Shown: in pieces, positions 24,108 through 35,560 of the stretch
Numbering within the stretch: position 1 is the first letter of the stretch
Layout: each line of letters starts with the position of its first letter
Assembly (NCBI GenBank): GCA_963693085.1
Contig: OY856409.1
Span: 1,539,978,072-1,540,042,071 of the forward strand
From: Alisma plantago-aquatica
Taxonomy: Eukaryota > Streptophyta > Magnoliopsida > Alismatales > Alismataceae
DNA: 64,000 bases
Direction of reading: 5' to 3'
Position numbers and translations under genes: made by a program
The notes under the pieces: model-generated
What the model saw: the letters and a program-made list of their open reading frames with translations, nothing else
Told to the model about the DNA's origin: nothing
The model's database searches: none

Positions 24108-24250
24108 TGTGAACGTATGTTGTTTGCAATGCAACGTGTGTGAGGGTTCAAGATCACTCACCCTTTTACTAATAGAACTGGAGAAATTACATAGAGGTCC
24201 AGCAATATATAGAAATTACAAATAATAGAATATAAAGAGATATATTAACA
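24108..24250 (-). repeat. Copia-1 5' LTR
   Basis: 143 bp, the right-hand member of the LTR pair, followed by the target duplication atagt. Confidence 0.95.
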
Positions 24251-24255
24251 ATAGT

Positions 24256-24385
24256 CTTCCTTCACAGCCCAATATTCACTAGTCACTACCAACAATATGA
24301 GCGGCCTAATATTTATTTTACAGAATTTTACGTTTCAATATTGCATGGTGTGCCAATTGCACTCTGCCATTTCATCAAAGTCAAT
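24256..24385 (-). mobile_element. Old RTE LINE 3' fragment (copy 2, right part)
   Basis: Continues LINE similarity after Copia-1: it aligns loosely with LINE-1 640-770 (caattgcactctgccatttcatc versus cagttgcactcctccatttcaac). It lies in the MPP10 intron downstream of the exon at 24550-24618. Confidence 0.55.
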
Positions 24386-24549
24386 GAAGTGCGGCAGATT
24401 TTATTAGACTATTACAAACATGCAGGCATACAGAGACCATCAGCAAACTCCTATGATACTAGGCTGGAATACATCTTTGCAAGTCAAGCATATGTGAGTA
24501 TAGGCCAAAATAATCAGACTTACTACAAACATGTGTAAGCACAAATTAC

Positions 24550-24618
24550 CTGTTGCTTTTGTTCATCTGTCAAGGACGGAGGAGCATTTGAAATGCCTGC
24601 TTTCTGAGTGTATTCCTC
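24550..24618 (-). CDS. MPP10: MPP10 exon (sixth seen in this window)
   Basis: 69 bp, phase 0 at both ends, flanked by TTTGTAG (acceptor) and GTAATT (donor). It encodes 23 residues beginning EEYTQKAGISNAPPSLTDEQ, the MPP10 segment that follows the KGLAEIYE motif and precedes the conserved LFxKLCLKLDALSHFHF block. That next block was not found anywhere to the left in the window, where the intron runs into a LINE fragment and Copia-1. Confidence 0.85.
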
Positions 24619-24735
24619 CTACAAATAGAGACAAGAAAGACGGTCAAATACAATACAACAATTCTAGAGAATATAATCACACAATTAAGTATAACATGCA
24701 AACACAAAACAAAAAAACAAATAGTGCACACCGAC

Positions 24736-24777
24736 CTCGTATATTTCAGCAAGCCCCTTCTGGCTTTTGTTCTCATC
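24736..24777 (-). CDS. MPP10: MPP10 exon (fifth seen)
   Basis: 42 bp encoding DENKSQKGLAEIYE, the most recognisable MPP10 signature (family: DENKS-KGLAE-YE). The acceptor is TTTTACAG, the donor GTCGGT. Phase 0; spacing to neighbouring exons is 97 and 117 bp. Confidence 0.88.
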
Positions 24778-24874
24778 CTGTAAAATGACAAACCATGATC
24801 ATATTCTTCTGAATTCAAAAGGGGATAAGAACATAATCCATTCATTTAAATAAAATTATCGAACAGCACCCTAC

Positions 24875-24943
24875 CAACTGTTTAGGCTCTTTTTGCACTT
24901 TTGTGGATAATGTGGCTTGCCTTTGAACATCATCAAATTGGCC
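24875..24943 (-). CDS. MPP10: MPP10 exon (fourth seen), first after the 23 kb intron
   Basis: 69 bp encoding GQFDDVQRQATLSTKVQKEP and three more residues, matching the family segment (G-FDDVQR ... K-LDENKS). The acceptor is TTATCCAG, the donor GTAGGG. Phase 0, so it joins in frame both to the exon ending KHIRD at 48297 and to the exon starting DENKS at 24777. Confidence 0.87.
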
Positions 24944-26023
24944 CTGGATAAGCATGTTTACTATCAATTAAGAGAGGTCATTGTCTAAATGGCAGGAATA
25001 TAATACAAAACAGATATAAACAATTCGAGATTTGCAAAAAGAAAATAAAAGGGAGACTATTTCTAATTATTATCCAGCTACATCAAAACATAAGTCTAAT
25101 TTTCACAGGCCGCACTGAATCTTCAGCCAAGAAATTTGCATGTCGTGTATGCTAGTAGCTAGGCTGTGAGGGTTGACGAGTTACATTTGGAGTTAGTGAC
25201 TACAAGAGATCATATATATAGTGTACAAGCTGATAAGGATTTTTTGGTTTATTGAGAATTCGATTAGGTGCGGTGTAGATGATTAACTGTTTTTATAGGC
25301 ATCTGAAGTTCGATGTACTACGAAAAGAGTGAATGTTCAAAGGATCACAGAGAAAGAGAACAATGCCCAATTGACTACGTGAAAAAATTACGCGATAGGA
25401 GGAAGTGGGATGTGTCCCCTTAGGGAGTAAATGGATATAAAATCCTGACTGACTATCCACGAAATCAAAAGTACAACAATTTTGCGAAAATATCATTAAA
25501 TTCTACGTCATTTTTTTTCTCTGTCGTAAGCTTTTGTAATGAGATTCCATAGAAAGCAGGTGAGACAGACTAAGACAACACGAACGTGCAAAAAGGCACC
25601 ATGTAGACGATTCTTCTGTTGCTATCAATCAAGCCGAGTAGACCTTCAAACTTGTAGCATCCTCACAGAGGGGAAGGAAAAACGGAACACATAATGCTAA
25701 AAGTGACATCTACACATCTGATGTCGCAACCTCAAAGCTACTGACCAATTGGGTTCTGACTCGAGATCACGACAAGGTGATGTTGTATCGTGTTACTTAA
25801 ATCTCCACCTGGTGTGTCAGCTGCATCTAAAAGTAGAGCAGGAAGATTATTGACTTGGGCGTCAAAACTTCTATTAATTCCGCATCAGGATATATTCCAT
25901 ATCAGGACCAACCACCACATAATATTGTCTTTTTTCATCAAACTCGAAAATATATATTATGAATCAGCTGAGTCATACTGTACCCTTTGTTCCCTGTTGC
26001 CCTATACATGTAACCATCATTTA
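24944..26023. other. MPP10 intron sequence, no element recognised
   Basis: AT-rich, without convincing coding or transposon ends. Minus ORF 25293-25496 and plus ORF 25790-26032 look like chance. Confidence 0.4.
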
Positions 26024-26179
26024 TGTCGTTAGATAATTAATTTGGTATTAGATTATTAAAACAATTACAGAGACTCTATTATTACAAGCGGTGAGAGAAG
26101 TAATACAAAGAGAAACCACCAATGTGGGACTAAACAGTAAAGAGAGAAAAATATAACATAAAGCATAAATATCTTAATA
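26024..26179 (-). repeat. Copia-2 3' LTR
   Basis: About 155 bp, beginning tcgttagataatt and ending atcttaata; it aligns through aaacaattacagag, accaatgtgggactaaa and ataacataaagcata with the copy at 45752. The terminal tg of the canonical end has mutated. Confidence 0.8.
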
Positions 26180-26195
26180 CTCCTCAAGCTGGAGT

Positions 26196-27036
26196 TTAGA
26201 TGTCAATCAATGCCCAGCTTGTCCACCATAGCAGTAAATCTGGACTTTGGGAGTGACTTTGTGAAAATAATAGCAAGTTACTCCGTGGTCCCAATGTAAG
26301 GAGTAGAGACGCCTCTAGAGTCACAATTGCCTCTCTCACGAAATAACAATCCCCCTCAATATGTTTCGTCGCTAATGAGAAGTAAATTTTTCTAGCAATA
26401 AATATAGATGAGTTATTGTCACTTAACATATGCATAGGTTTATCATCAGAAATATCAAATTCTTTCATATTGCTCTAAACCCACATTTGCTCGCAGGTGG
26501 CATGAGCCATGGCTCTATATTCAGCTTTTGACTTGAGTGCGCTACGACATTATGCTTCTTATTTCTCAAGGTGAGTAGATTTCTCCAACAAAAGTGAAAT
26601 ATCTGGAAGTTGACTTTCTAACAGTTCTAGTGCCTGCAAAATCAGAGTCAGAGTATCCACTGATCTTATAGTGTCTGTGTCTTCTATAAAGAAGTCCTTT
26701 CCTGGAGATTTGAATACCTTCATAGTCACGATTACCTAGGGAGAATAATGTGATCAACATACACAATCAGGATGACAATCCAAAAAGCACTCTTGTTATG
26801 AAGGCGTGATGGCCAGAGTGTGAGGGTCTGAAGATGAACTGAAGAAAAATTTGGCTAAACTCATAGTCACCACTACCTAGGAGTATAATGTCATCAACAT
26901 ACAAAACCAGGATGATAAAATCCCAAAAGAACTCTTTTTATGAAGACACAGTGGTCAAAGTGAACATCTGAAGTAGAACTAAACAAAAATTGACTTAACG
27001 GAAGTCATCAATTGCCTTCTTGAGTTGACAAACTGT
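26196..27036 (-). pseudogene. Copia-2 RNase H and RT C-terminal part, broken
   Basis: 26196-26468 contains LSDNNSSIFIARKIYFSLATKH and GDCYFVREA (RNase H), preceded by a KAEYRAMAHATCEQMWV segment. 26566-26766 reads SGYSDSDFAGTRTVRKSTS. The RT catalytic block (YVDDIILL) lies in a 141 bp tandem duplication. RT sequence between the catalytic block and the SDSDFAG region is largely deleted. Confidence 0.82.
26721..27002. repeat. 141 bp tandem duplication of the Copia-2 RT catalytic block
   Basis: catagtcac begins units at 26721 and 26862, and the downstream wording stays parallel (acctaggagtataatg, catcaacatacaaaaccagg). On the minus strand the right copy encodes YVDDIILL and the left copy YVDHIILP. 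This is unusual for a normal element and presumably arose after the element had died. Confidence 0.8.
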
Positions 27037-27719
27037 GCAACACTTAGGCCTGGCAATGGGTCGGGTTTCTCAGACCCGACCCGAGACCCGACCCGGCCCG
27101 ATTGCCTTAGGGTCCAAACCCGACCCGACCCGATGGAACTTTGTATTTTAAGACCCGAAAATACCCGACCTGTTTTTTGACCCGACCCTACCCGCAATAC
27201 CCAAATTTTATTTTTTACCTGTGTCTACCTGACCAGAATGTTAGACCCGACCAGATCCGAACAACAACATAATACCAGAATGTCATTTTTTTTGCTAATG
27301 GACTAGCAAACAGGTTTATTCGTAGAACATTTAATGCAGCAGCCAGTATAAAATAAATTTAACACCACAATAAATGGCAAATGATTCAGAATTAGTTTAT
27401 GATCCATTTTGTAAACCTCCTCTATCTTCTCCATTGTTTTTCAGAACCTCCATTTATTATTTCACCACGATGAGTCAAGCAATAAATTTAACATGAAACA
27501 TGAAATGATTCAAAACCTCCGTTTCATATCCATTTTGTAAACCTCCATCGGTAAGCAATAAGAAATCATTTCAGACACAACAGACGACCCTTTGGTACAA
27601 AATAAAAGTAACAAGTCCTCCTTCAATACACCTTATCGACTGGGAGTCATTCCAACAAACACCATTCAGGCGGCTTTAGATTGGATAACCAAAACAACAT
27701 TAGTAGAGCTGCGACCTCA

Positions 27720-28560
<841 letters not shown>

Positions 28561-28862
28561 AGAGACTAAGAGACGGAACGGAAGGGTTTGAGGCTTTGAG
28601 TCTCGCGAGTCGCTTTTAGCCAGGTTTAGTTGTGGGCGGGGCTGTGGGTCTCCTCACTCCTCAGTTCCACGATCGGGTCCTTCGGGTCCTTGGGTTTTAC
28701 GGGTTGTAGTTGTGCCCGACCCAGGGTTAAAGGACCCGATCCGGGTCTTGCCCGAACTAGACCCAGACCCTATTTCAAAGTGAGAAGACCCTAATTTCGG
28801 GTCGGGTCGGGTTGGGTCGGGTCGGGTCGGGTTGCAGTCTTTTTGCAAGCCCTAGCAACACT

Positions 28863-30211
28863 CCTCCTGAGCAACAAACTCATGAAGTTGCTCAGTTGCT
28901 CCACACAGACTCCCCCCTGAGGTTCCCATACAAAAGGCATTTTTCACATCAAGCTGAAACAAAGGCCAATAATGATTAACAGCAACAAAAATAAGTACAC
29001 GGACAGAGTTCAGCTGTGCAACAGGAGAGAACATCTCAGAGTAGCCAACTATTTAAGTTTGAGTATAGCCTTTCGCAAATCGGCAGGCTCTCAACCGTTC
29101 AACAGTATCATCTGGTTAACGTTTAACAATGCAAATTCCCAATAACAAGAAATTGGGGAACATTGAGCAGGGGGTTCAACTAAATCCTAGGTACACTGGT
29201 CAGTCTTAGGCACACAATTCAGCTTCCATCGTCTAACGCCAAGCAGAATGTTGTGGAGGTTAAGATCTTGTCCTAGGAATGGCTACATCGGACAACATAG
29301 AAGAAAAACAATCAAACTAGAGCAAAGATTAGTAATAGAACAATAACTGCTAATAGATTGTAACGTGTACGAGCAAACCCCTTTCTGTAAGCCGATGGGA
29401 AGGCCCAAATCAGAGAAGCTAGAATTCAGTCGCACTTGGATCAGCCAACGACAAGAAAGGATCGATGTCAGAGGGAACATGGAGTGAGGAGCAGCATGTG
29501 TTCCCCACTGATGTATAATAAGTGGCTTATTTGTTGCCTATACTAGTGAACCCATTTGTACTTCACCTTCAACATGAAGAAGAACAGGCAGCGGAGTATT
29601 ATTCAGCAAATCTATGGGGAAAGAGGATCCTTCCTCAGAAAAGTACGAAGAATTTTCAAAGAAGACCACATCAGCAATGATAAGCCATCATTTAGTAATT
29701 AGATCATGACACATAGGTTTCTAGATGTTGGAGTATCGCAGGAAACAAGATCTAGTCTAGTTGTGCCTAGATGAAGTCCACAAACAAAACAAGTGATAAC
29801 AAAGATCCGAGGAGGAAGTGGCAAAAGATATGCATCAGGATACCAAATTTGATACTGACACTTTTTGGAGAACCAAAGAGGGTAATACATTAATTACAAA
29901 TAAGTGATGAAATTGCATCTAGTCAAAAATGCTTAGGAGAATTATAATGAAATACGATCATCCTAGCAACCTCAAGCAAGTGTCAATTTTTTCGTTCAGC
30001 AAGACTATTCTGTTGTGGTGTGTAGGAAGAAGGTTGGCGAAGGATTCCCTCACTTCCGCAAGAATCTTGAATTGAATGTTGCATGTTTGTTCAGAAGAAA
30101 TTAATGGCTCGGAGAACTAAATCCTAATTTCGTTAAAGAACCTTCTTGATGATGACCAAGATGTTTGCACAATCTTTCAAGATATCTAGCCAAACAGGTC
30201 ATAGCTCTACA
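28863..30211 (-). pseudogene. Copia-2 RT N-terminal part and integrase, broken
   Basis: 28852-29034 reads MFSPVAQLNSVRVL, then FQLDVKNAF with the RT first motif. Upstream (29040-30200) are decayed integrase segments, for example wording around 30010-30040 that encodes an HTPQQNG-like motif on the minus strand, and the post-integrase region at 29600-29750. Many stops. Confidence 0.75.
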
Positions 30212-30780
30212 CACTGTTTGGGAAATCGGTCCGAACGGCCGCATATACTTCCGCATATACCTATTCAGTCACCCTACTGCACCGCATATTGCTAATCAGC
30301 CCACTAAGCGGTCATGAGCCGCATATACTCCCGCTTGGCCGATTAAGCGGCCGATTAAACTCCACTTTTTTAAAAGCCCACAACTTATGTCCATGCATTT
30401 CATACATACAAATATACACATTTCATTACATATTTAAATCTCATATATAGTCATTGATTTATATATATACATTGTAATACATATAAAAACTTCCACACAC
30501 ATTTGTACATTTATATGCATACCTTTTGATATATAAACATGTATACATCCATATACAATAAATATACAATCACATTTTTGTACATGTATATATACATTTT
30601 GATTTATCCACATTTATACATACGCTCTACACGTGTGTACATTGATTTACATACATTTTAGTATTTGTACATATAATACAAACGCATTGCATATATAAAC
30701 ATATATACATATATAAGCATATCATACATCGTGTACATGCATATTAATGTTTATATGCAAATGTATATACGTGCCTACTC

Positions 30781-30811
<31 letters not shown>

Positions 30812-30965
30812 TTATTATCTCAACATATAATTTTATATATAATTAATTTATTGAAATAAAAAAATCCAAAACAGCATATACTATCGTATATACTCCCACA
30901 TACCGCATATACTCTATGCAGTACCCTCGCCGTCCGTACACCACATGCCACTTTTCTGAACAATG
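30212..30965. mobile_element. hAT-K: non-autonomous hAT-like element in Copia-2 integrase
   Basis: A perfect 8 bp duplication gctctaca (30204-30211, 30966-30973). Termini are CACTGTTTGGGAAA and CATTGTTCAGAAAA (right, reverse complement). The subterminal parts have repeated gcggc and gcatatact motifs and the centre is AT-rich with a TA run at 30781-30806. Same family as hAT-L and hAT-M. Confidence 0.88.
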
Positions 30966-30973
30966 GCTCTACA

Positions 30974-31616
30974 TAATCCTCAAGAAAAGTACTTTAATAG
31001 AAATCAGAAAATAAGCTCATAACAGAAAACGGTCGCCGCATATCAACATACACATCAGAAACTAAAGTCAAACCAGTGCTCATTTTACTAGCATAAGCAC
31101 TTCTCTATCTACTAAGATGAAATGCCTCACATTAAGAAAAAAAATTAACGAGAATAGAAGGAAGAAATGTTTTGATTTCTCAAGGATAGATGCATGAGGC
31201 GGTGGTGTTGTTGTAAACTAGTCACAGCAGAAGATGCAACAGCCCTCAGCATATCTAAGTAGTAAAGTTTGTCTGATCCATCATAACCCAGACCAATCCT
31301 CGTCTTTGTGCAGAGATCTTGAAAAGTAAAACCAGCAGGGTCAAAAGTAATTGATTATTGAAGACTTTTTACAAATTTGCTAAAAGATAATAAGTTCAAT
31401 GAGAAGTTTTGGACATAAAGGGCAGATTTTAGGAGCAGTTTGTAGATGTCAGAACGTCATCATTCATGTGCATTGGAGAGCAAGATCCATCGGTAGCCAT
31501 AATAGGCGGTATAGCAATAGTTTTGGTAAGTGAAGAGAATATACATTAATTGTTTGAAAATGTGTGATGATGCTCCAAAATCTACCACACAATTATTTTT
31601 TTTTACCATATCCAAT
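30974..31616 (-). pseudogene. Copia-2 integrase N-terminus and protease, broken
   Basis: The frame at 31460-31675 contains NCVVDFGASSHIF, the copia aspartic protease site (DSGA changed to DFGA). The frame continues past the LINE-2 insertion point into ASPIGYGKK-type sequence, linking it to 32403. Confidence 0.75.
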
Positions 31617-31626
31617 AGGAGAGGCA

Positions 31627-32370
31627 GATGGATTAAATGATAAAGTCGAACGGTGGAGAGAGGCACTGGAATCAAATGGAGTGATGATTACCAAGAGCAA
31701 AACTGAGTATATGCATTACAATTTCAGCCAATCCCGCAGTGTGAATGATGGAGACAAGTTGGACGTAGTACATATACCAAAATGTGATAAATTTCGTCAC
31801 TTGGGTTCTATTATTCAAATCGACGGGGATGTCCAAAATGACGTTTGTCACAGGATCACTGCAGGATGGTTGAAATGGAGGAGTGCAACTGGAGTATTAT
31901 GTGATCGGAAGATCTCTCTCAGGTTAAAAAGTAAGTTTTATAGAACAGCTATACGGCCAGCCATGCTCTATGGGAGTGAATGTTGAGCGGTGAAGAAACA
32001 AGGTCTCAATAAGATGAATGTGGCTGAAATGTGTATGCTGAGATGGATGTGTGGGAAGACAAGAAAAGATTGCTTGAGAAATTATTATATCAAGAATAAA
32101 GTAGGGGCGGCGAGCTTTGAGGACAAGTTGTGCGAGGACCGACTCAGATGGTGCAGACATGTGCAACGCAGACCGACTAATGTGCCTATATGAAGCAATG
32201 CTATTGAGTCAAGCACAATAAATAGAAGAGGAATACCTAAATTAACATGGGATGAGCTTATAAAGAGAGATTTTGAATCTCTACATCTCAGCCAGAATAT
32301 GGCCCATGATAGAGCTGAATGGAAACAAAGGATCCATGTAGCTGACCCCAACATAGTTGGGACTGAGGCT
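31627..32370 (+). pseudogene. LINE-2 reverse transcriptase C-terminal fragment
   Basis: Encodes SKTEYMHYNFSQSRSV, CDKFRHLGSIIQ and WLKWRSATGVLCDRK, then a stop where the family has ECW (TGG to TGA at 31984-31986), followed in frame by MLRWMCGKTRKD, WDELIKRDFESL and DPNIVGTEA before the terminal stop. Far less decayed than LINE-1. Confidence 0.9.
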
Positions 32371-32392
32371 TAGATAATGATGATGATCCAGC
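31627..32392 (+). mobile_element. LINE-2: 5'-truncated RTE LINE inserted in Copia-2
   Basis: A 10 bp target duplication aggagaggca flanks it (31617-31626 and 32393-32402). It begins in the middle of the RT domain (DGLNDKVE) and runs to the same 3' end as LINE-1 (accccaacatagttggga, ctgaggcttag, then atgatgatga). Premature arrest of target-primed reverse transcription explains the missing 5' part. Confidence 0.93.
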
Positions 32393-32402
32393 AGGAGAGG
32401 CA

Positions 32403-32683
32403 AGAAGGGAAATATCCCTGAGAATGAAGATGCTCCTGTAATAACTTCTGAAGTTCAAACAAAGCCAATAGATGGAAAGGTAGTGGACATTGCAGCTGTA
32501 CAAGCAAATTCAAGAGATGCTTGATCAGTAATCACTTGATTTGCCCAAGTAGGAGAGCCATGCTTCGCCCACTTGCCTTTCGTATGATTGTTCCATCCAC
32601 AGAAGTTGCAATTCCAATTACCATGAGGAGGTGTTAGACCTCTACCACGCCAGTGCCACCAGAAGTATATCCTCAGCCACGTC
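32403..32683 (-). pseudogene. Copia-2 gag C-terminal zinc-knuckle region
   Basis: The minus frame reads GNWNCNFCGWNNHTKGKWAKHG, a decayed CCHC knuckle (CxxC kept, last Cys lost) preceded by an RGRGLTPPHG linker. It is interrupted at 32684 by the gag-only LTR element and continues at 41833. Confidence 0.75.
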
Positions 32684-33866
32684 CGCATTGTTGGTATGTA
32701 TGCCCTGAGAGCCAATCATGGGATGATTGGTGGGATACATTAAGATTGATTTGATAAATATCAAAGGCAAGCTTCCAATACTTTCTGGTTCAGTCATATG
32801 AGATAGTGATAGAATAGATTGAATGTCTAGAGAATGACAGTACTCAATGACGTATTCTTTCAAGTTGAGGACTTGAACGATGAGATCATACGGATGATAA
32901 GAGTTTGTACATTCTTGTTATGTCCCTAGTCGGATGTCATTGTGGAAGGTAGATACACAACAATTACACAAGACTAGATTGTGGTGTTGGTTGATGACAG
33001 AATCTCATTAGTCATGATATAGAGATATCAAACCAAACACATAGGTACTTGTTAGAGAACAAGTGTACCGGACAGACCCACCGTGAGTTTGACACATAGA
33101 ACCATGACATGGTAGTCACAATCAGTACTCACAGTGATGGTGGTGAGTGTGATTCTTTGACCTGAAATCACTACACTCAACACATGTCATTGGGCACACT
33201 TTGACATCATCAAACGCAGTCCTGAAAAATGGGTTGTTATAAAGGTGATGATTGGGTGGCTTTGACACATGGGGCTTTTGAGGGGTGAGTGATAGATATG
33301 GGATTTGTCCCTCCTGAGGGAGTTTGATATCCATGGCCACTTGATGAGTAGGATTGAGAAAGGCGTGCACGCATGTGTGAATCAGTATGTGATATTGATG
33401 TCATACATATCTCTTCCAATCTACTCTGAGAATGAACGTTGACAGGATGACTATTCCATGCCTCGAGTTCATTCGGGATATCAGTGACAAAGGAATTATA
33501 CATTCACTGTAACACCATTCACGGATTGTAGGATTGAAAGTTGTTCTCCAACCTTCTATTTCACTTGGGTAGCACTGATGTGTGACTAGGCACCGCTCTT
33601 TGCTTGTGAAGTCATAAGTGTTATGGACTTTCACTGCCAACGTGAAATGGACCTGCAGGGTCACACACATAGGGTTTAACCTGGAAGAGGAGTTTTGTCC
33701 ACAAACAATGTTTAGATTGATTACTAAAGGAGTTTAGTAGTTCAATTAAACACTCAATCAATTGATAGGTCTATATCATAATGTTCAAGGTCTTGGACAC
33801 ATTGATTGGAGTATCGGATTGATTGAAACCACAATTGACTGATTCTGCACAATCTGCACTCCCAAC

Positions 33867-34250
33867 CGATCGGCTCATGTGATGAACCGATCGGCTGAGC
33901 TTGGTGAACCGGTCGGCTCAGGTTGTGAGTCGATCGGCTCATGGACAGGGTGAAACGATTGCTTCAAGTGTTGAAACGATCGGTTCAACTGGTGCAACCG
34001 AGCAAGTTGGGAAAGTAGGATTGGTAAAAATTTTCCTTTCGTTTCACTTGCCCAATTTGATTGGGAAAAAGGATTGGTATTCGATACCAATTAGAAACAA
34101 AAGAAGCAAAGTCAATTGGGAACTGATCAGGACCACAAACCGACCGGTTCAAGGGTGAACCGATCGGCTCATGGGTCCCAACCGATCGGTTGATGTGTCA
34201 ACCGACCGGCTCAGGTCCCCAACCGACCGTTTCAGTTGTGAAACGATCGG
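33867..34250. repeat. Helically phased CGATCGG-type sites in the 5' LTR
   Basis: Cores CGATCGG (or CGACCGG, CGGTCGG) begin at 33867, 33888, 33910, 33931, 33956 (degenerate), 33977, and again at 34141, 34161, 34183, 34203, 34224 and 34244. Spacing is 20-22 bp with one 25 bp step, close to two turns of B-DNA. The sites lie 110-490 bp upstream of the TATA box. A protein-binding enhancer is inferred. Confidence 0.85.
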
Positions 34251-34351
34251 TTCAGGTTGCGAGTTGGTTGTTTTGTGGAAAATCTCGAACCCTTCTACTC
34301 CTGCTTTTAGTCCCGCATTGCCCGGGATGGAGAACCCTGTCCCATGACCCT

Positions 34352-34363
34352 CCTATATATAGG
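34352..34363 (+). promoter_or_regulatory. TATA box of the 5' LTR
   Basis: cctatatatagg lies downstream of the phased sites and about 555 bp before the LTR end. The same sequence lies in the 3' LTR at about 41262. It sets the likely U3/R junction roughly 30 bp downstream. Confidence 0.6.
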
Positions 34364-34918
34364 GGTATTGGGGGCTTCTCAAAGAACAACTCAGTGCAAA
34401 CCAGTTGCTCTGCAAAGTTGTCATTCTCTCTGGTTTGGTAACTGAGAGAGCCCGAGCAAGTGCTACCCGATAAGGGAGGCACAGCAAGGGAAAGACAACT
34501 GCAGTTGCGACTGGTGGCAGGAGAGTGTGTCAGTGACTAGTACGCTGACAGGAGGGTGCGACTCCTTCCAATTCTTTGTGAGACAAGGACATTGGAGTTC
34601 CAGGTGGTTCGTGTGGACTACTTCAGAGGCGGGAGGTTTCTGCCGCTCGGAGGACAGCTGTCAATCCCGACAGTCCCGGTGAGACCAGGAGTCGTCAGTC
34701 CCGGTGCGACCAGGAGCTGCACAGACACCGTCCAAGACCGGAGGTGAAGACCGCGCAAGCCGCGAGGTATTGTCGCCGAGCAAGCCTCGGGACAAGGTAT
34801 GATTCCGCAAACCATCTTTTCCTATTGTATAGACGTTGACGCGTTTCCTTGTTCTGGGTTTGGGGAGGAGAAAATTTTTGTTTCCGTTGCCTTCTCTGCC
34901 TCCTCTAAAACCCAACAT

Positions 34919-34930
34919 TGGTATCAGAGC
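34919..34930 (+). promoter_or_regulatory. Primer-binding site of the gag-only element
   Basis: tggtatcagagc begins one base after the 5' LTR: an exact initiator tRNA-Met-type site as used by copia elements. Confidence 0.92.
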
Positions 34931-35371
34931 CACGTCAACTGCTCTATATTTTAGGAATATCGATATGATCGATTTTGGTTTGTCGCCTTTATTTATTGCA
35001 TACGATGCGAATAAAATTGACTTTATGCATGTCCAATCCTAAATCCACAAATCCCAATTTACATATATGATATGTATTATGAATGCACTCGATACGCGTC
35101 GCCCTTAAACGAGTTTTGTGGTGGATGTATAGCGTGGTTATGGCCAATAAACCCTATCTGTGTATGGTGGTATGTGGTTGCTTGCATCTCGGTCTGCGCA
35201 CCGATCTTCCTTCTCCTAATCCTGATGTAACTCGAAATAATTCGAGATTTCTTTCCTGCCTTTCCTCCACTCGAATGTAACTCGAGGTTTTTTCTTTTAT
35301 AATGTAAAATAGGATAGATTTTTATTTCCTGTTATGTCAAAGAACGGCGGACATCCAGACGACAGCTGAGA

Positions 35372-35560
35372 CGATCGGTTCAAGGAGTGAACCGATCGGT
35401 TGACGTCCCAGACGATCGGTTCAAGGAGTGAGTCGATCGGTTGATGACCAGTTCGAGGAGTGAGACGAGCGGGTGGCGGCCATGATGAGATGCACGACGA
35501 CCAGGCGAACTGATCGGTTGGAGGAGCCAACCGATCGGCTGGTAGCACCCATACGACCGG
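35372..35560. repeat. Third phased CGATCGG array, in the leader
   Basis: Cores at 35372, 35393, 35413, 35434, a degenerate one near 35466, then 35511, 35532 and 35554, again about 21 bp apart. This array is downstream of the primer-binding site, thus outside the LTR and within the genomic RNA. Intervening words (ttcaaggagtga) are also repeated. Confidence 0.8.

Larger units (their letters stand above)
19264..24250 (-). mobile_element. Copia-1: complete Ty1/copia retrotransposon, coding frame broken
   Basis: Two 143 bp LTRs (19264-19406 and 24108-24250) are flanked by a perfect 5 bp duplication atagt (19259-19263 and 24251-24255). On the minus strand the order is 5' LTR, a primer-binding site adjacent to it, GC-rich leader, gag, protease, integrase, RT, RNase H, polypurine tract, 3' LTR: the copia order. 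The short LTRs and size (4,987 bp) are typical of the Ale/Retrofit-like group. The LTRs differ at ten positions, all transitions. Multiple frameshifts inactivate it. Confidence 0.95.
32689..34917 (+). repeat. 5' LTR of the gag-only element
   Basis: 2,229 bp. U3 contains two clusters of CGATCGG-type sites (33867-34250), a TATA box at 34352-34363, and an R/U5 part with about 20 bp echoes of gtcccggt-gaccagga. Open frames within it have mirror frames in the other LTR and are not genes. Confidence 0.95.

Noticed and set aside
23763..24161. 132-codon Ala/Arg/Pro-rich minus frame and mirror plus frame
   Set aside because: GC-rich untranslated leader and LTR end of Copia-1; composition alone opens the frames.
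33754..34933. Many 60-90 codon frames inside the LTR
   Set aside because: The same frames recur at 40664-41828 in the other LTR, lie in U3/R/U5 and show no protein motif.
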